Assembly (NCBI RefSeq): GCF_905220565.1
Contig: NC_059408.1
Span: 12,214,508 to 12,278,507, forward strand
Source: Melitaea cinxia
Taxonomy: Eukaryota; Arthropoda; Insecta; Lepidoptera; Nymphalidae
DNA length: 64,000 nucleotides
Reading direction: 5' to 3'
Below, one piece after another: positions 25,201 through 32,673 of this stretch (positions are counted from its first letter, which is position 1; each line of letters opens with the position of its first letter). A model generated the notes under the pieces. The model made no database searches and had not been told where the DNA came from. It saw nothing but the letters and a program-made list of their open reading frames with translations. A program made the translations under genes and the position numbers.

Positions 25201-26208
25201 CTGATAACTACTTTTTGAGTAATCTTTGATGACGCGTAGTTACTTGACAATTTTTTCGTCGATCTACGTTGTATTACTTGTCGATTTAATTGAAGTTGGT
25301 TTTTTTTCGTTTGTCTGCAAACACAATTATTTCTATACAAAACCAACGCCGTAGGAAGCCATTGCAACGATAAAAAAAAAATTGTGTAAGTGGAGTTATC
25401 AAGTTCTTCACGCCAGGTACGTTATATATATGCACAAGACTACCAGCAAGTACTTTGACTTAAAAAAAAATGTATTTCAAGAAACACTTAGTTTTTCAGA
25501 AATGTGGTCCATGTAATATAGAAATAAATTCTTAAAAACAAGGTTACAATAGTTGGTAAAGTCATTTTGGTTCCTTTTCACTATATATTTTTAGTAATAT
25601 TAAATAACTTATGCTATTTATACATGTGATTAAAAACATAATTAAATAAACAAATATGAAAAATTAAGACATGTACGTATAAGACAATTGAATTATATAT
25701 ACAAATAGTTTTTATTTTTATCATATTTGTAATATAAATTATGTTTTATAAATAAAAACTTAAAAAAAGAACAAATTAAAATTATTTTTTATCATAAAAA
25801 TATAATATTAGTAAATAACTAAACCAAATAATGTGAAAACTACATATAATTAAATACACTAATATAAACTACATTAATATTATTATAAAATATATTGAAA
25901 TTATTTATCCTCACATTTTGTTAAATAGAGTTTATACATAAATCTTAATAAATCCAATAAAAAATGGCAAATATTTAAAAATACCATCAAAGCTACTAAT
26001 TGGCTGGGTTTTATTTGCTTTTTATTAATAAATAGTGACTTACAGTAGTCGGTACGTAGGCCTTATTCGAGGTGGCTCTTTCGTTCATCCATTTCACAGA
26101 CTTGAGCTTTTCCCATGGCAAATCGCAATGGAAGTAAATCTTACTTTGATTAAATTTTGATTTTAATTTCATTATTATCACAGAAAATAAGCTTACGACG
26201 TCACCCAT
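2858..26208 (-). CDS. MMD: MMD / PAQR10-11-like seven-transmembrane protein (three coding exons seen, 3' end outside window)
   Basis: The conceptual join of exons 26208-26044, 20496-20306 and 3110-2858 gives 203 codons with consistent phases (0, 2, 0) and GTAAGT, GTAAGT and GTATGT donors. The product aligns with vertebrate monocyte-to-macrophage differentiation factor (PAQR/hemolysin III family) from the N-terminus through the first four or so membrane helices: a VENIANVCTHAL block, then AVVYGMALCLLFAVSTTFH, CDRAMIYIFIASSYFPWL and ELLLYLIMGLGPAVIIVTS. Family members are Golgi or endomembrane seven-helix proteins of about 220-240 residues, and MMD has been linked to Ras signalling at the Golgi. 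About 40-60 residues, including the HAIWH-type metal-site segment, are missing; I saw no matching exon in 1-2857, so the gene runs off the left edge. Two in-frame ATGs exist (26208 and 26172); the second gives an MKLKSKF start that resembles vertebrate MRFKNRF. Confidence 0.88.
3353..3706 (+). mobile_element. tRNA-derived SINE, near full length
   Basis: A tRNA-like head (GGCCATAGCAC...GGTTGCGGGTTTGATTCCCG, a good box B) is followed by a body with GGGTGTTTGTGCAGTCCTTG, GGAGAGCACGTTAAACCGTC and a tail GAGGCCTATGCCTAGCAGTG GGATATTACAGGCTG. Further copies or pieces are at 4223-4280, 8871-9129, 17224-17425, 48082-48420 and 53405-53490. Inserted in MMD intron 2. Confidence 0.8.
3644..4352 (+). repeat. 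Rearranged block: 130-bp direct repeats flanking a 454-bp inserted copy
   Basis: Segment 3644-3773 recurs at 4223-4352 (constant offset 579). Between them, 3774-4227 is a copy of 5521-5974 (constant offset 1747). The two segments overlap by GAGGA at the 4223-4227 junction. Confidence 0.92.
5469..5800 (-). mobile_element. CCGACTTC-family repeat, shortened copy
   Basis: Runs from TTGCTTGCAAACGAAAAAAA to TTTTGAAGTCGGTTAAAA with the middle deleted. Its right two thirds, plus flank to 5974, were copied to 3774-4227. Confidence 0.75.
6113..6865 (-). mobile_element. CCGACTTC-family repeat
   Basis: Long copy with an internal partial duplication: the AAAATCGGTACACCTAGTAA segment and the following AAAGTTATTGCGGATTTTCA occur twice (6304 and 6441 regions). 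A (TA)n tract lies just upstream at 6024-6042. Confidence 0.75.
6945..7266 (+). mobile_element. RTE-tailed SINE, near full length
   Basis: Starts TTTCAGCCTATTATAGTCCA and ends AATGCCGTAGCCACACAGCA. The open frame that crosses it is a by-product. Followed at 7372-7388 by a GGTCCGGGCAGCTAGT Helitron-like end. Confidence 0.75.
7400..7980. other. Intronic interval without recognised features
   Basis: AT-rich. An (AAAT)n run at 7430-7455; nothing else identified. Confidence 0.5.
7990..8205 (+). pseudogene. Mariner-type transposase relic (HTH region)
   Basis: Across frameshifts the strand reads AYGTVSKSRTKKF, QSGNFDIKD and SGRPVTDKRDDIFEKVEVDR followed by HSSSYDITEDLRID, the second helix-turn-helix of mariner transposases. 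At least two frameshifts and a stop in place of the next residue; no catalytic DD(34)D part is visible. Confidence 0.75.
8337..8400 (-). repeat. tRNA-like SINE head fragment
   Basis: The complement contains GGGTTCGATCCCCGCCAG, a box B match. No box A or tail can be followed, so this is a short relic. Confidence 0.4.
8871..9129 (-). mobile_element. tRNA-derived SINE (family of 3353-3706)
   Basis: Nearly complete minus-strand copy from ACGCGTTGGCGTATCGGTCA (at 9129) to the CGCATAGGAACAGCGTGGTGG region at 8871. Confidence 0.75.
9983..10078 (+). pseudogene. N-terminal HTH (psq/CENP-B type) fragment of a pogo-like transposase
   Basis: Thirty-one codons, MPRKYKRKEVMRARECSWTI then ENLQSAFDEKV and a stop. 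The MPR-Y-RK...W..E.L..A pattern is the psq-type DNA-binding domain start of pogo and Tigger transposases. The catalytic part is absent. Confidence 0.6.
10172..10234. repeat. (TA)n microsatellite
   Basis: About 30 uninterrupted AT/TA units inside the pogo-like element. Confidence 0.95.
10485..10780 (-). mobile_element. RTE-tailed SINE inside the pogo-like element
   Basis: Minus-strand copy, from CAGCCTATACAGTCCACTGC near 10775 to GGGCCACC at 10485. It is the third nesting level in this region. Confidence 0.75.
11723..13780. other. MMD intron 2 interval without recognised genes
   Basis: AT-rich with many small spurious frames. No domain, tRNA or clear repeat end identified. Confidence 0.5.
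13790..13963 (+). other. Exon-like open frame of 57 codons, unidentified
   Basis: Directly after a textbook acceptor (TTTTTTTAG) the frame LNLACDILRKTNGKIVCRLH, GVPHARPEKLINQGVVQRV and on stays open to TAA at 13961-13963. The base composition is gene-like compared with the flanks. No family recognised; it is antisense to the MMD intron and may be a transposon fragment. Confidence 0.25.
14679..15627. mobile_element. Foldback element with ~207-bp inverted arms
   Basis: Arms 14679-14886 and 15421-15627 are inverted and differ by only a few bases (start AGATTAGGTAAAACCGAATT). A partial direct copy of the arm (CCATGGTTATGGAGATATCC region) lies at 14930-15060. The right half contains a 51-bp perfect hairpin (15317-15367 / 15371-15421). 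Inserted inside the LINE remnant. The open frames over it are by-products of GC-rich repeat DNA. Confidence 0.85.
15317..15421. repeat. Perfect 51-bp stem hairpin with GAA loop
   Basis: 15317-15367 is the exact reverse complement of 15371-15421, loop 15368-15370. About 64% GC, in an AT-rich intron. Confidence 0.97.
16031..16790. other. Intronic interval without recognised features
   Basis: AT-rich, T-runs, no open frame or repeat end I can name. Confidence 0.5.
16798..16970 (+). mobile_element. tRNA-derived SINE, distinct family
   Basis: Box A-like TCTGGTGTAATGGTGCG and box B GCGTTCGATTCCCGC at tRNA spacing, then a ~100-bp body with GTTAGTCCTTGTGAGTCTCC shared with the other SINE family. 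Inserted in MMD intron 2. Confidence 0.65.
17224..17425 (+). mobile_element. 5'-truncated SINE (family of 3353-3706)
   Basis: Starts at AGTCCTGGTGGGTCTCCCCA and ends GGATATTACAGACTGAAG; the tRNA head is missing. Confidence 0.75.
17790..18115 (-). mobile_element. Relic of the GACCAGAGCTCCTGGGGG repeat family
   Basis: The complement carries GGGGCCGGCAACGCGCTTGC and GATGCTTTTGGTGTTGCAG, as in the copy at 45655-45925. The 99-codon plus-strand frame over it is not considered a gene. 18116-18945 holds nothing recognisable. Confidence 0.5.
18948..19066 (+). mobile_element. RTE-tailed SINE, 5' part only
   Basis: TCAGCCTATCGCAGTCTACT to CACGCTGGGCAGGCAGGTTA; the rest is absent. Confidence 0.7.
19375..19620 (+). 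mobile_element. Old, diverged CCGACTTC-family repeat
   Basis: Recognisable by CTTCAAAAAAAG, GAGATCTGACACGTACTATT and TTGAAGTCGATTTTTTTCGT. More diverged than the other copies. 19621-20305 is AT-rich with no recognised feature. Confidence 0.6.
20306..20496 (-). CDS. MMD: MMD-like gene, second coding exon
   Basis: This 191-bp exon follows a TTGTATAG acceptor and starts GTG GAA AAT, giving VENIANVCTHALCV, the counterpart of YEHAANCYTHAFLI in vertebrate MMD. It covers helix 1 and helix 2 (AIAAVVYGMALCLLFAVSTTFHSV) and ends with two bases of a split codon before GTAAGT. It is GC-richer than its surroundings, as expected for an exon isolated in an AT-rich intron. Confidence 0.9.
20497..21205. other. 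MMD intron 1, proximal part
   Basis: AT-rich; a (TA)n run near 20903-20920; nothing else recognised. Confidence 0.5.
21700..22149 (-). mobile_element. CCGACTTC-family repeat
   Basis: From TTGCTCGCAAACTAAAAAAA to GGAAATCGGTTAAAA; the middle region is deleted relative to 23307-23936. Abuts an RTE LINE fragment. Confidence 0.75.
22150..23265 (+). pseudogene. RTE-type LINE fragment (C-terminal RT region), interrupted
   Basis: CMNLDKTKVMFNNQVIPRPV, then LGHTIQLGRNNFEKEANRRI and GRLRRVFTSKIPQCLKT; after an unrelated ~330-bp insertion (about 22525-22858, containing GC-rich CCGCCCGGGGCGGGCCG) the sequence resumes with ETWTLTKGLV and runs to the 3' end GTGGCCTGCAATAGGCTGA(ACTG)n. Several stops. Same family as 43301-44313 and 50690-51960. 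Confidence 0.75.
23307..23936 (+). mobile_element. CCGACTTC-family repeat, full-length copy
   Basis: Reference copy for the family in this window: starts TTTAACCGACTTCCAAAAAA GGAGG and ends GAAGTCGG, T-run, CGTTTGCGAGCAAACACAAT. About 630 bp, AT-rich, no coding frame. Internally the phrase (GTA)CCGATTTTGATAATTxTT recurs two or three times. The ends AACCGACTTC/GAAGTCGGTT are inverted repeats. The class is unresolved; at least eleven copies or pieces occur in 64 kb, in both orientations. Confidence 0.85.
23937..24197 (-). pseudogene. DDE-type transposase C-terminal fragment, family uncertain
   Basis: The minus strand reads LQTIHHKFLLSGHTHMECDS, then DHAITEKVKKRTQMKINHL and NDWIQLVRTC. The SGHTHMECDSxHAxIE signature occurs in a group of insect cut-and-paste transposases. 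The open part is 64 codons from the internal Met; a stop lies 22 codons further upstream. Confidence 0.5.
24716..25329 (+). mobile_element. CCGACTTC-family repeat
   Basis: Full-length copy, same orientation as 23307-23936 and 780 bp downstream of it. Confidence 0.85.
25417..26043. other. MMD intron 1, distal part
   Basis: Very AT-rich, no feature recognised. Confidence 0.5.
26044..26208 (-). CDS. MMD: MMD-like gene, first coding exon
   Basis: Encodes the cytosolic N-terminal tail, ending ...NKAYVPTT before a GTAAGT donor whose first base is 26043. The exon ends in phase 0. The start is ambiguous between the ATG at 26208 and the one at 26172 (12 codons later). The latter is favoured because its MKLKSKF resembles the vertebrate MMD start. 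Confidence 0.8.
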
Positions 26209-26317
26209 TGTAAATTTTTATAGGTATGAGAATTAAATGTAAGTGGTCATGAGACCAATGACGATACGCTTAATCTTATAATGATATTAGCACTCATGAT
26301 CGTAATTCAATTTACAT

Positions 26318-26360
26318 TTTCTGTGTGAAAACTTTCAATAAAACATTCTGTTTTATACAC
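26318..26360 (-). promoter_or_regulatory. Candidate core promoter of the MMD-like gene
   Basis: On the minus strand a TATAAAAC box (26358-26351) lies about 30 bp upstream of a TTTTCACAC initiator-like sequence near 26330-26322. This would leave a 5' UTR of roughly 115-150 nt before the candidate ATGs. Inference only; no transcript evidence. Confidence 0.3.
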
Positions 26361-27640
26361 ACCCCGAACGATCGTCCACCGTTTAAAGCAGTTCGCGATG
26401 AACGATAGATCAAATTGACAATTTGACAGCAAACGAAGGTCGAAAATAGAGATGTGCCGTATGTATCTATGAACTAGGCATAACGATCTGAAATCGATTA
26501 ATCGAATAATCGATTCTTCGTACCAAACAAATATATTTTTAAATCGAGATGTTGTACTGAATCGATTCAGTGAATCGATTATTCACCCTTGAAAATCGAC
26601 ATTCGATTTTTTCTGTTTTGGTCTTTTGGTAAAAACCATAAAATTATTTACAATTAGCTGGATGTACTCGTAATATTACAGTGTTTTCGGTTAAAGGGTT
26701 AATTACTCAAAAACTTGTGAAATAGTATTCCTTGTATCCACTTTCTCAGTTCATGCACTATCTGCTCTTCATATTTGCTCTTTCTATTTGCTATTACCCA
26801 CTCATCTCTTTCTCTATACACTCTTATCTTTTATGACAATGTACTCTCCAAAAAAAATAAAACAAATACCAAACAAAAATTTATTTACATAACAGAATTG
26901 AACCAATGCTTAATTACAGTCGGCAGAGCCTTAAACCCTTTCACGGCTTCCTTTTTATCTTCAACCGGGATCGCTAAAGTAAATTACTTATATTCTTTCT
27001 GTACCCGACTGGTTATTGTATCTGTATTGTATGTGGAGTCGGGTTTTTTACTGGCATTATTATTTCTAATTCTTGTGAATGTTCGAATGCTTTGAGTATA
27101 ATCGGCCACTGTACTGTTTGGTTTGATGAGTTTAGCTTTTTTAAGAAATAAATTAACCTCAAGTAGTGCTTGGTATGTGTTCCTGTGGTGAGTAAGGGCA
27201 GCTACACCCTTGTAATCCTATTGTTGCAAGCTTTAATAGGCTATGATAACCATTTACCATCAGGACCATAAACTATTATATACGTATTATATGTAGTATT
27301 TAAAAAATTTGTAATACTAAATTATACTAACAATATAAATAGAAAAAGATTTGTATATATCAGCACGTGTGCTGTCGTAGGTAATTAGCAAGAGATTTAT
27401 AAACAAAAGATGCACCGATCACGCCACTTAGCACATCGTTGGATACTCACCTACCCTCACTCATTCTATTACTCTAGTAATTCTGGCGTGTATAAAACGT
27501 CCGGAGCAACCGCGGCTAAGGCAATCTTGGCACGGTGTACTTGTTGTATCCTGCTAGTAGCTTAACCTAGACTCGTTGAAAAATTAATTTGTGCAAACGA
27601 ATTAATTGTTACATATTATATTACGATCAATAATTTGACT
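26361..27640. other. Intergenic interval upstream of MMD
   Basis: A TAGAGATGTGCCGTATG sequence at 26450, followed by ATCGATTAATCGAATAATCG-type repeats, looks like a hAT end; no partner assigned. A 106-codon frame at 26775-27095 has no recognisable domain. A relic of the GACCAGAGCTCC family is at 27185-27275. Confidence 0.4.
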
Positions 27641-28380
27641 AGACAGGGTGGGCAACTCGAGCAGTGAAGGTGAGCGTTGATGCACATCTCAAAAAGCCCT
27701 CCTTAAACCTACACCTAGATCGGAAGTCCTAGGAACTGCTTTGAGTTTTTCCCTCTGCCACACGATGGATCCGGCACCCACACAGTGAATCCATCGAATA
27801 CTAAGAAGTTAGGCTACCCCCCCCCCACTTAACTAATTAGTATCTCGTGTTACCTTTTTTTTGTATCGCAGGAGAACCCATTTACGGGTGATATCCAGGA
27901 CATGCGGGTAAGCATTCCGCGACAGTATATCAGCTTCAGCACTTAGTAGTGCAGTACCAACCAAACTCTGCGGGAGCTTTTAGGCGCTTTAGTTTGAGGG
28001 TCTCGGATCTGCAGATAATAGGACCCCTCCAGCGATAGGCTTCTCCTCCATAGGGACTGTCCGGCTACCTGTGAGCAATCCCGACGACGTCGTGTCTAGC
28101 AGGACCGGGTTCCCATCCCGGCCCGACACGGGCACAGGGGCGTTACTGGAGGTGCATGAAGTAGCACCTCCTACGCACCCCCATTCGTTGCCTGCAGACG
28201 GAGGTCTCGACGGCGGCCTCCTCTCTTACCTGCTCGTCACTTGCCTTCTGGGACATTATTGTCTCGCAGAAAGAGACCATCGCCTTCCAGGACTCGTCAT
28301 CATTGAGCATCGTGGTGATGACGCTTGGAAGTGACAAGTCCCTTCCGAGGGCTATCGTCAGATCACGACGCAGCACCGCC
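27640..28380 (-). pseudogene. R1-like LINE fragment
   Basis: The minus strand at 28376-28143 reads LRRDLTIALGRDLSLPSVIT and SWKAMVSFCETIMSQKASDE, a segment I know from R1-type LINE polyproteins, followed by an R/V-rich end. GC-rich noncoding sequence continues to about 27640. Fragmentary, no RT motifs seen. Confidence 0.5.
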
Positions 28381-28556
28381 CGAAGAAGGAGAAGAAGGAG
28401 AAAAAGGAGAAGAAGGAGAAGGAGAAGAAGGAGAAGGAGAAGGAAAAGAAGAAGAAGGAGAAGAAGAAGAAGGGGAAGAAGAGAGGGAGAAGAGGGGGGG
28501 AGAAGAAGGGGGAGAAGAAGCGGGAGCAGAAGGGGGAACAGAAGGGGGAGCAGAAG
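28378..28556 (+). repeat. Polypurine (GGAGAA/GAAGAA)n tract, about 180 bp
   Basis: Almost uninterrupted A/G on the plus strand with AGAAGGAGA-type units grading into GGGGGAGAAG. All reading frames over it are open trivially (poly R, poly E, poly S/P). Confidence 0.95.
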
Positions 28557-30139
28557 AGTACTTAAAAATTGACATTATTCTTTTAATAGTTATTATTGAC
28601 AAGTAATGATGATTTTTTTAACAATTATTTGTTTTCTAGGTATAGAAGTGAAATTCAATCGAAAGTATTTTTTATTTTAAGTTATCACAAACCCATTGTA
28701 TTCATTGTAAATAAAAATTTGAAAAAAATCGGGTTTTTTAAAATCGATCTTTTGGACCTCAATTTTTTTATGAATTCTTTAGGCTACGATTCGAATATAT
28801 TTTAAAATCAATCTTTTTTTAAAGAATCACCAACCCTAGTGTGAACTATTGACAAGCTACTGTTCAACAAAGCTAAACGTGGCCATTGACGATCAGTTTT
28901 TCCAGTCAGTTTAACTGATCAGTTTTTGGCGTCAGTTAAACTGATCCGTTTTTCGCGTCAGTTGAAATATTTGCCCATTGACTGGCGTCACTCCGGCTCT
29001 TCAGTTTTCGTCCGACCGGGCTGCTTAAAGGACGTGTAGGTGCTATCTATTTTTGTTGAGAAAAAAAAATGGATTCTGATTCCGAAGAAGAAACATTAAT
29101 TCTTAAAGCGGCTACTGTTTGTTGTCATATACTGATCTACAAGGGTCTATAATTCTACATGAACACTTTTTATTATTAGTTGTACCTCATCTGTAATAAG
29201 TATGACAATGGTCAATCTATCATGCACGGTGTCGTTAATGCCATTAATTATAAATGTATTTATTGACGTGACAACGTCTTATAAATTGGTTTGCCGGGTG
29301 ACACTTCAAGAAACTGCGTTACGCTCCGCTCACGTTATGCGCTCACAATGAGAGCGAGTGAGAGGCACGCGTCCCTTCCACTCGGGCATGGTTAGCCCGC
29401 CTAAGAGCGAGAGAGTCAAATTGTTACTATTATTTTATCCTTCTTCCTACTATACGAATGAATATTCACATTAAAATTATTTTACCACTCAAAGTCGTTG
29501 TCACGTAAAACTTTCGCCCGTATACCGACTTTACAGGCAACCAATTTTTTTATTTCTAAGTATTATTTATATGTATTTATAAAAAAAAAGTATATATATC
29601 AGCCAACAGTTACCTATAGCACAAGCATTCCATTGATTACTGTAGGAAGAGATGACCGTTTGTATATGATATAAATATAAAAAAATAAAATAAAAATAGT
29701 CGGTGTGTAAAATAATTTTCGTCCGCTTTCCACAAACTTTCTGAATTTTTATATTTTTCAATAAATTCTGTTCATTATGACTGTCTGTTCATTATGACTC
29801 GTCTAGGGGACATTTTAAAAACAAAAAATACACTAGTGCACTCTCAATCACCGCGGACGCTGCGAGCAAAATGATGCGATTGGTTGGAACGACGATTACA
29901 CACACACGGGCACTTCGGCGTAGGACTGTTGATATTTTTTAAAATATCGATATATCGATATTTTTTTCGATTTGATTTAATCGCCTTTGTTTAAAAAAAA
30001 ACAATCATAAGTCAGCTAAAAAATAATTTACACAGTTTATAATTCAGTATATTTGTTAAACAAATTAAATTATGTGTATTAAAATGTAAGGTTTTAAGTA
30101 ATTATTGTTCAATTTTAATAAAAAAATAATGTGTACAAT

Positions 30140-30595
30140 ATTTTGTAAGAGTTTTTAAAAATACTCGTTGTTTTATATGCGCAGTTGTTTGACTATTACG
30201 ATTATTAGGCACTAAAAGATTGATTATAGAAGTAATTCGTTCAAATGCTATACTCGTAGATGTAGCAAAAGAAATCGAATATGTAACAGCTTTTTTGTTT
30301 TTTGATTAAATAGAATTCAACAGCTATTTCCGATAGCACCAGAGTGAAATGTTAACTATCAATCCAAAATTTTAGTGCATTTAATGACTTTGAAATATTT
30401 GGTTGATCTAAATACTGCTTAAATTCAGCAGGTATTGTAGGTAACAAAAATTGTGACAAAAAGTCATTAGACAAATTTTTCAAGTGTAATATCATATTTT
30501 CATGTCTGTCCCATAAGGATGAAGTTGTTTCTTTTTCTCTGCGTGGAGAAGCGCCTACGAAAATTACATTTCGCTTTAGGATAATTACTACTAAT
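30140..30595 (-). pseudogene. hAT transposase C-terminal relic
   Basis: Minus strand: ETTSSLWDRHENMILHL, EFKQYLDQPNISKSLNALKF, W, then after a stop and frameshift SFATSTSIAFERITSIINLL and NRNSQTTAHIKQRVFLKTL. This is the (P)ATSxxSERxFS...RN.L.......FL hAT dimerisation domain. Confidence 0.75.
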
Positions 30596-30694
30596 ATTAT
30601 AAATGAAAATGTGTTTGTTTGTTACGCTTTCACGCGAAAACTACTTAACTGATCATCATGAAACTTTGTACATATATTCTTGGAGGTATCAAAG

Positions 30695-30754
<60 letters not shown>

Positions 30755-30830
30755 CGAAAGATAAGATCTCTCTACTTATTTAATGGCTTCAAAGCGAGTG
30801 AAAGCGGGTAAAAGCTAGTATGTAAATAAC
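30595..30830. mobile_element. Helitron-like element with internal (TA)n
   Basis: TACTACTAATATTATAAATG start, TTTCACGCGAAAACTACTTA body and a GGGTAAAAGCTAGTA end. A (TA)n tract of about 55 bp lies at 30698-30752. Nested in hAT element A. Confidence 0.5.
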
Positions 30831-30845
30831 TTAACAAAACGAAGA

Positions 30846-31247
30846 TAATTGTATTTGCTCGCAAACGAAAAAAAAAGCGACTTCAATTACACCGACAAGT
30901 AAGACAAAGTAGGTAGACAAAAAAATAGTCAAGTAAATACGCGTGATCAAAGATAACTCCAAAAGTTGTAATCAAATCATTTGATTAAATTAAAAATCAT
31001 CAAAATCGTTACACGCAGTAAAAAGTTATGCGGTATAATACAACGTAGGTCGACGAAAAAGTAGTCAAGTAAAAGCGCATTATTATATTAAATAAATTTT
31101 AGTGGGACCAAATGACACGCAACACCTTTCGATTAAAAAAAAATTGTCGAAATCGGTCCACCCAGTCAAAAGTTCTGAAGTAACATACATATTAAAAAAA
31201 TACAGTCGAATCGAGAAACTCCTCCTTTTTTGGAAGTCGGTTAAAAA
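30846..31247 (-). mobile_element. CCGACTTC-family repeat inside hAT element A
   Basis: From TTGCTCGCAAACGAAAAAAA to GGAAGTCGGTTAAAA, with the middle deleted. Confidence 0.75.
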
Positions 31248-31753
31248 AGTAATGTAGTATAAATAAATTTCAGTACATTAAGTTTTTTATGTTCTAGTTT
31301 AAATAATTGACGAGAAAAAATAAAATAATACAAATTTATTTTAAAAAAACGAAACGTTACGAAACAAAGTCTCTCTCTTTCTACTTTCACTAACTCATAT
31401 GTCCCTCTCAACTTCCGTTTGCCTCGCCTGATCACACTTTTCGTAACACTCTCAGCACGTTTTTACCAGCTTACTTCCCAAGTCAAGCGTGCGTAAAAAA
31501 GTTTTACTTCAAAATAAGTGTCGATATTTAAATTTCAATATCGAACTACCGATATATCATCCAAAAAAGTATTAGTAATAAATATCGATATTTCGATATA
31601 TCGATATTTTATCAACAATCCTAGTTCAGCGCGACGCGCCGGGATGGATTTACGTGGCGCGTCGTCAGTTAAAACTCTGGAGCGATGGTTCTACACTCAC
31701 GATCAAATTTTGGAGAGCGCGCAAAACTGATCAGTTAAACTGATCAGTTGAAC

Positions 31754-32646
31754 TAGTCGTGGGTCGTAACGTCTTTTATGTGTAATTGGTTATACGAAGT
31801 TTCGTGGATACGCGTAACTAGTTTTGAAACTGCTTATTTTTCGTAACTAGTTATTTCTGTATAGAGCATCAATCAGTACGGGACGGCGACGTTATATTAC
31901 TTTTGTTTGTATTATGGTTATGAAGTAGTTATATGTTATATATGTACGTTAATATTGATGAATAGTATAATTAAATTAATTTCCCTTCATATTTTATCCA
32001 GGCTTACGACTGGCTGCAAAACATGTTATTTAAATTACTTTTTTAATTTTTGTATAGACATAATAATCGATGCAAGCGTATTTAGAAGTTCATTTGATTT
32101 TATGTACAGTTTTTAATTTTTCTCGAAATAAATACATACATATAATTAAAAATACAACAAAAACCCCACACTTTTTAGTATATACTTCAACACGAGACAA
32201 TAACATTAATCGTTAATAATTAATCACTCGTCAACTGTCTTAATACTAAATAGTAAATTCGAAAATATTTAAAAAGAAACACGACCGAGATTAAAATTTC
32301 TTTAAAAAAACGGTGCGTATTAAAATAAACTTAAGCTTGTAGTCAATTGCGTACAAAATCCCATGAGCATATTCGCAAACAAAGATGCATCTATAGTACT
32401 CATAGGCATCTCTTTTTATCCTACGCGTAAGCGTATCTGCGTATTGTAATGATTAATATTAGTAACCTGTTATAGGTAAAACGCTTATGCGCCGGTCGTT
32501 GTGTCAAGTTTTTGATAAAACTGCGTACGCAAAAAAACTGCGTACGTAAAATAATCGTTACATTCGTATCGGTGAAACTACGTACATGGTTATTAGCTTC
32601 GTAACAAGTTACTGAAACCGATTACGTTAAATAACGCCCAACGCTA
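31754..32646. mobile_element. hAT element B, non-autonomous, with perfect 8-bp target duplication
   Basis: Begins TAGTCGTGGGTCGTAAC and ends TAACGCCCAACGCTA. Flanked by perfect AGTTGAAC at 31746-31753 and 32647-32654. It sits within the right subterminal region of the Harbinger element. No transposase frame. Confidence 0.85.
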
Positions 32647-32673
32647 AGTTGAACTGATCGTCAATGGCCCCCA

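Larger units (their letters stand above)
21206..25416. mobile_element. Candidate 4.2-kb DNA transposon with ~24-bp inverted ends in MMD intron 1
   Basis: CTGGCGTGAAGAACTTGATA at 21206 and its complement TATCAAGTTCTTCACGCCAG ending near 25416 form long-distance inverted repeats, extended by xTCC. Inside lie a transposase-like remnant (23937-24197), an RTE LINE fragment and three CCGACTTC repeats. A target duplication was not recognised, so the call is tentative. Confidence 0.5.
29921..31623 (-). mobile_element. hAT element A, eroded autonomous copy
   Basis: Ends TAGGACTGTTGATA and TATCAACAATCCTA, each followed inward by ATCGATATATCGATA. Flanks CTTCGGCG and GTTCAGCG agree at 6 of 8 positions, fitting an old 8-bp duplication. 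A hAT transposase dimerisation-domain relic on the minus strand supports the class. Confidence 0.75.
28877..32673 (+). mobile_element. PIF/Harbinger-like transposon hosting two hAT insertions
   Basis: Ends share GGCCATTGACGATCAGTT in inverted orientation (left 28881, right 32669); outer bases and TAA duplications (28874-28876, 32674-32676) fit PIF/Harbinger. At 29069 an ATG opens MDSDSEEETLILKAA before a stop after 27 codons, the acidic start seen in Harbinger-type transposases. Without the two hAT elements (29921-31623, 31754-32646) the host is about 1.2 kb. Confidence 0.7.

Noticed and set aside
26775..27095. 106-codon open frame, hydrophobic
   Set aside because: No start context, domain or splice evidence, and the composition equals its AT-rich surroundings.
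28303..28606. Open frames rich in R, E or S/P
   Set aside because: They are trivial translations of the polypurine tract.
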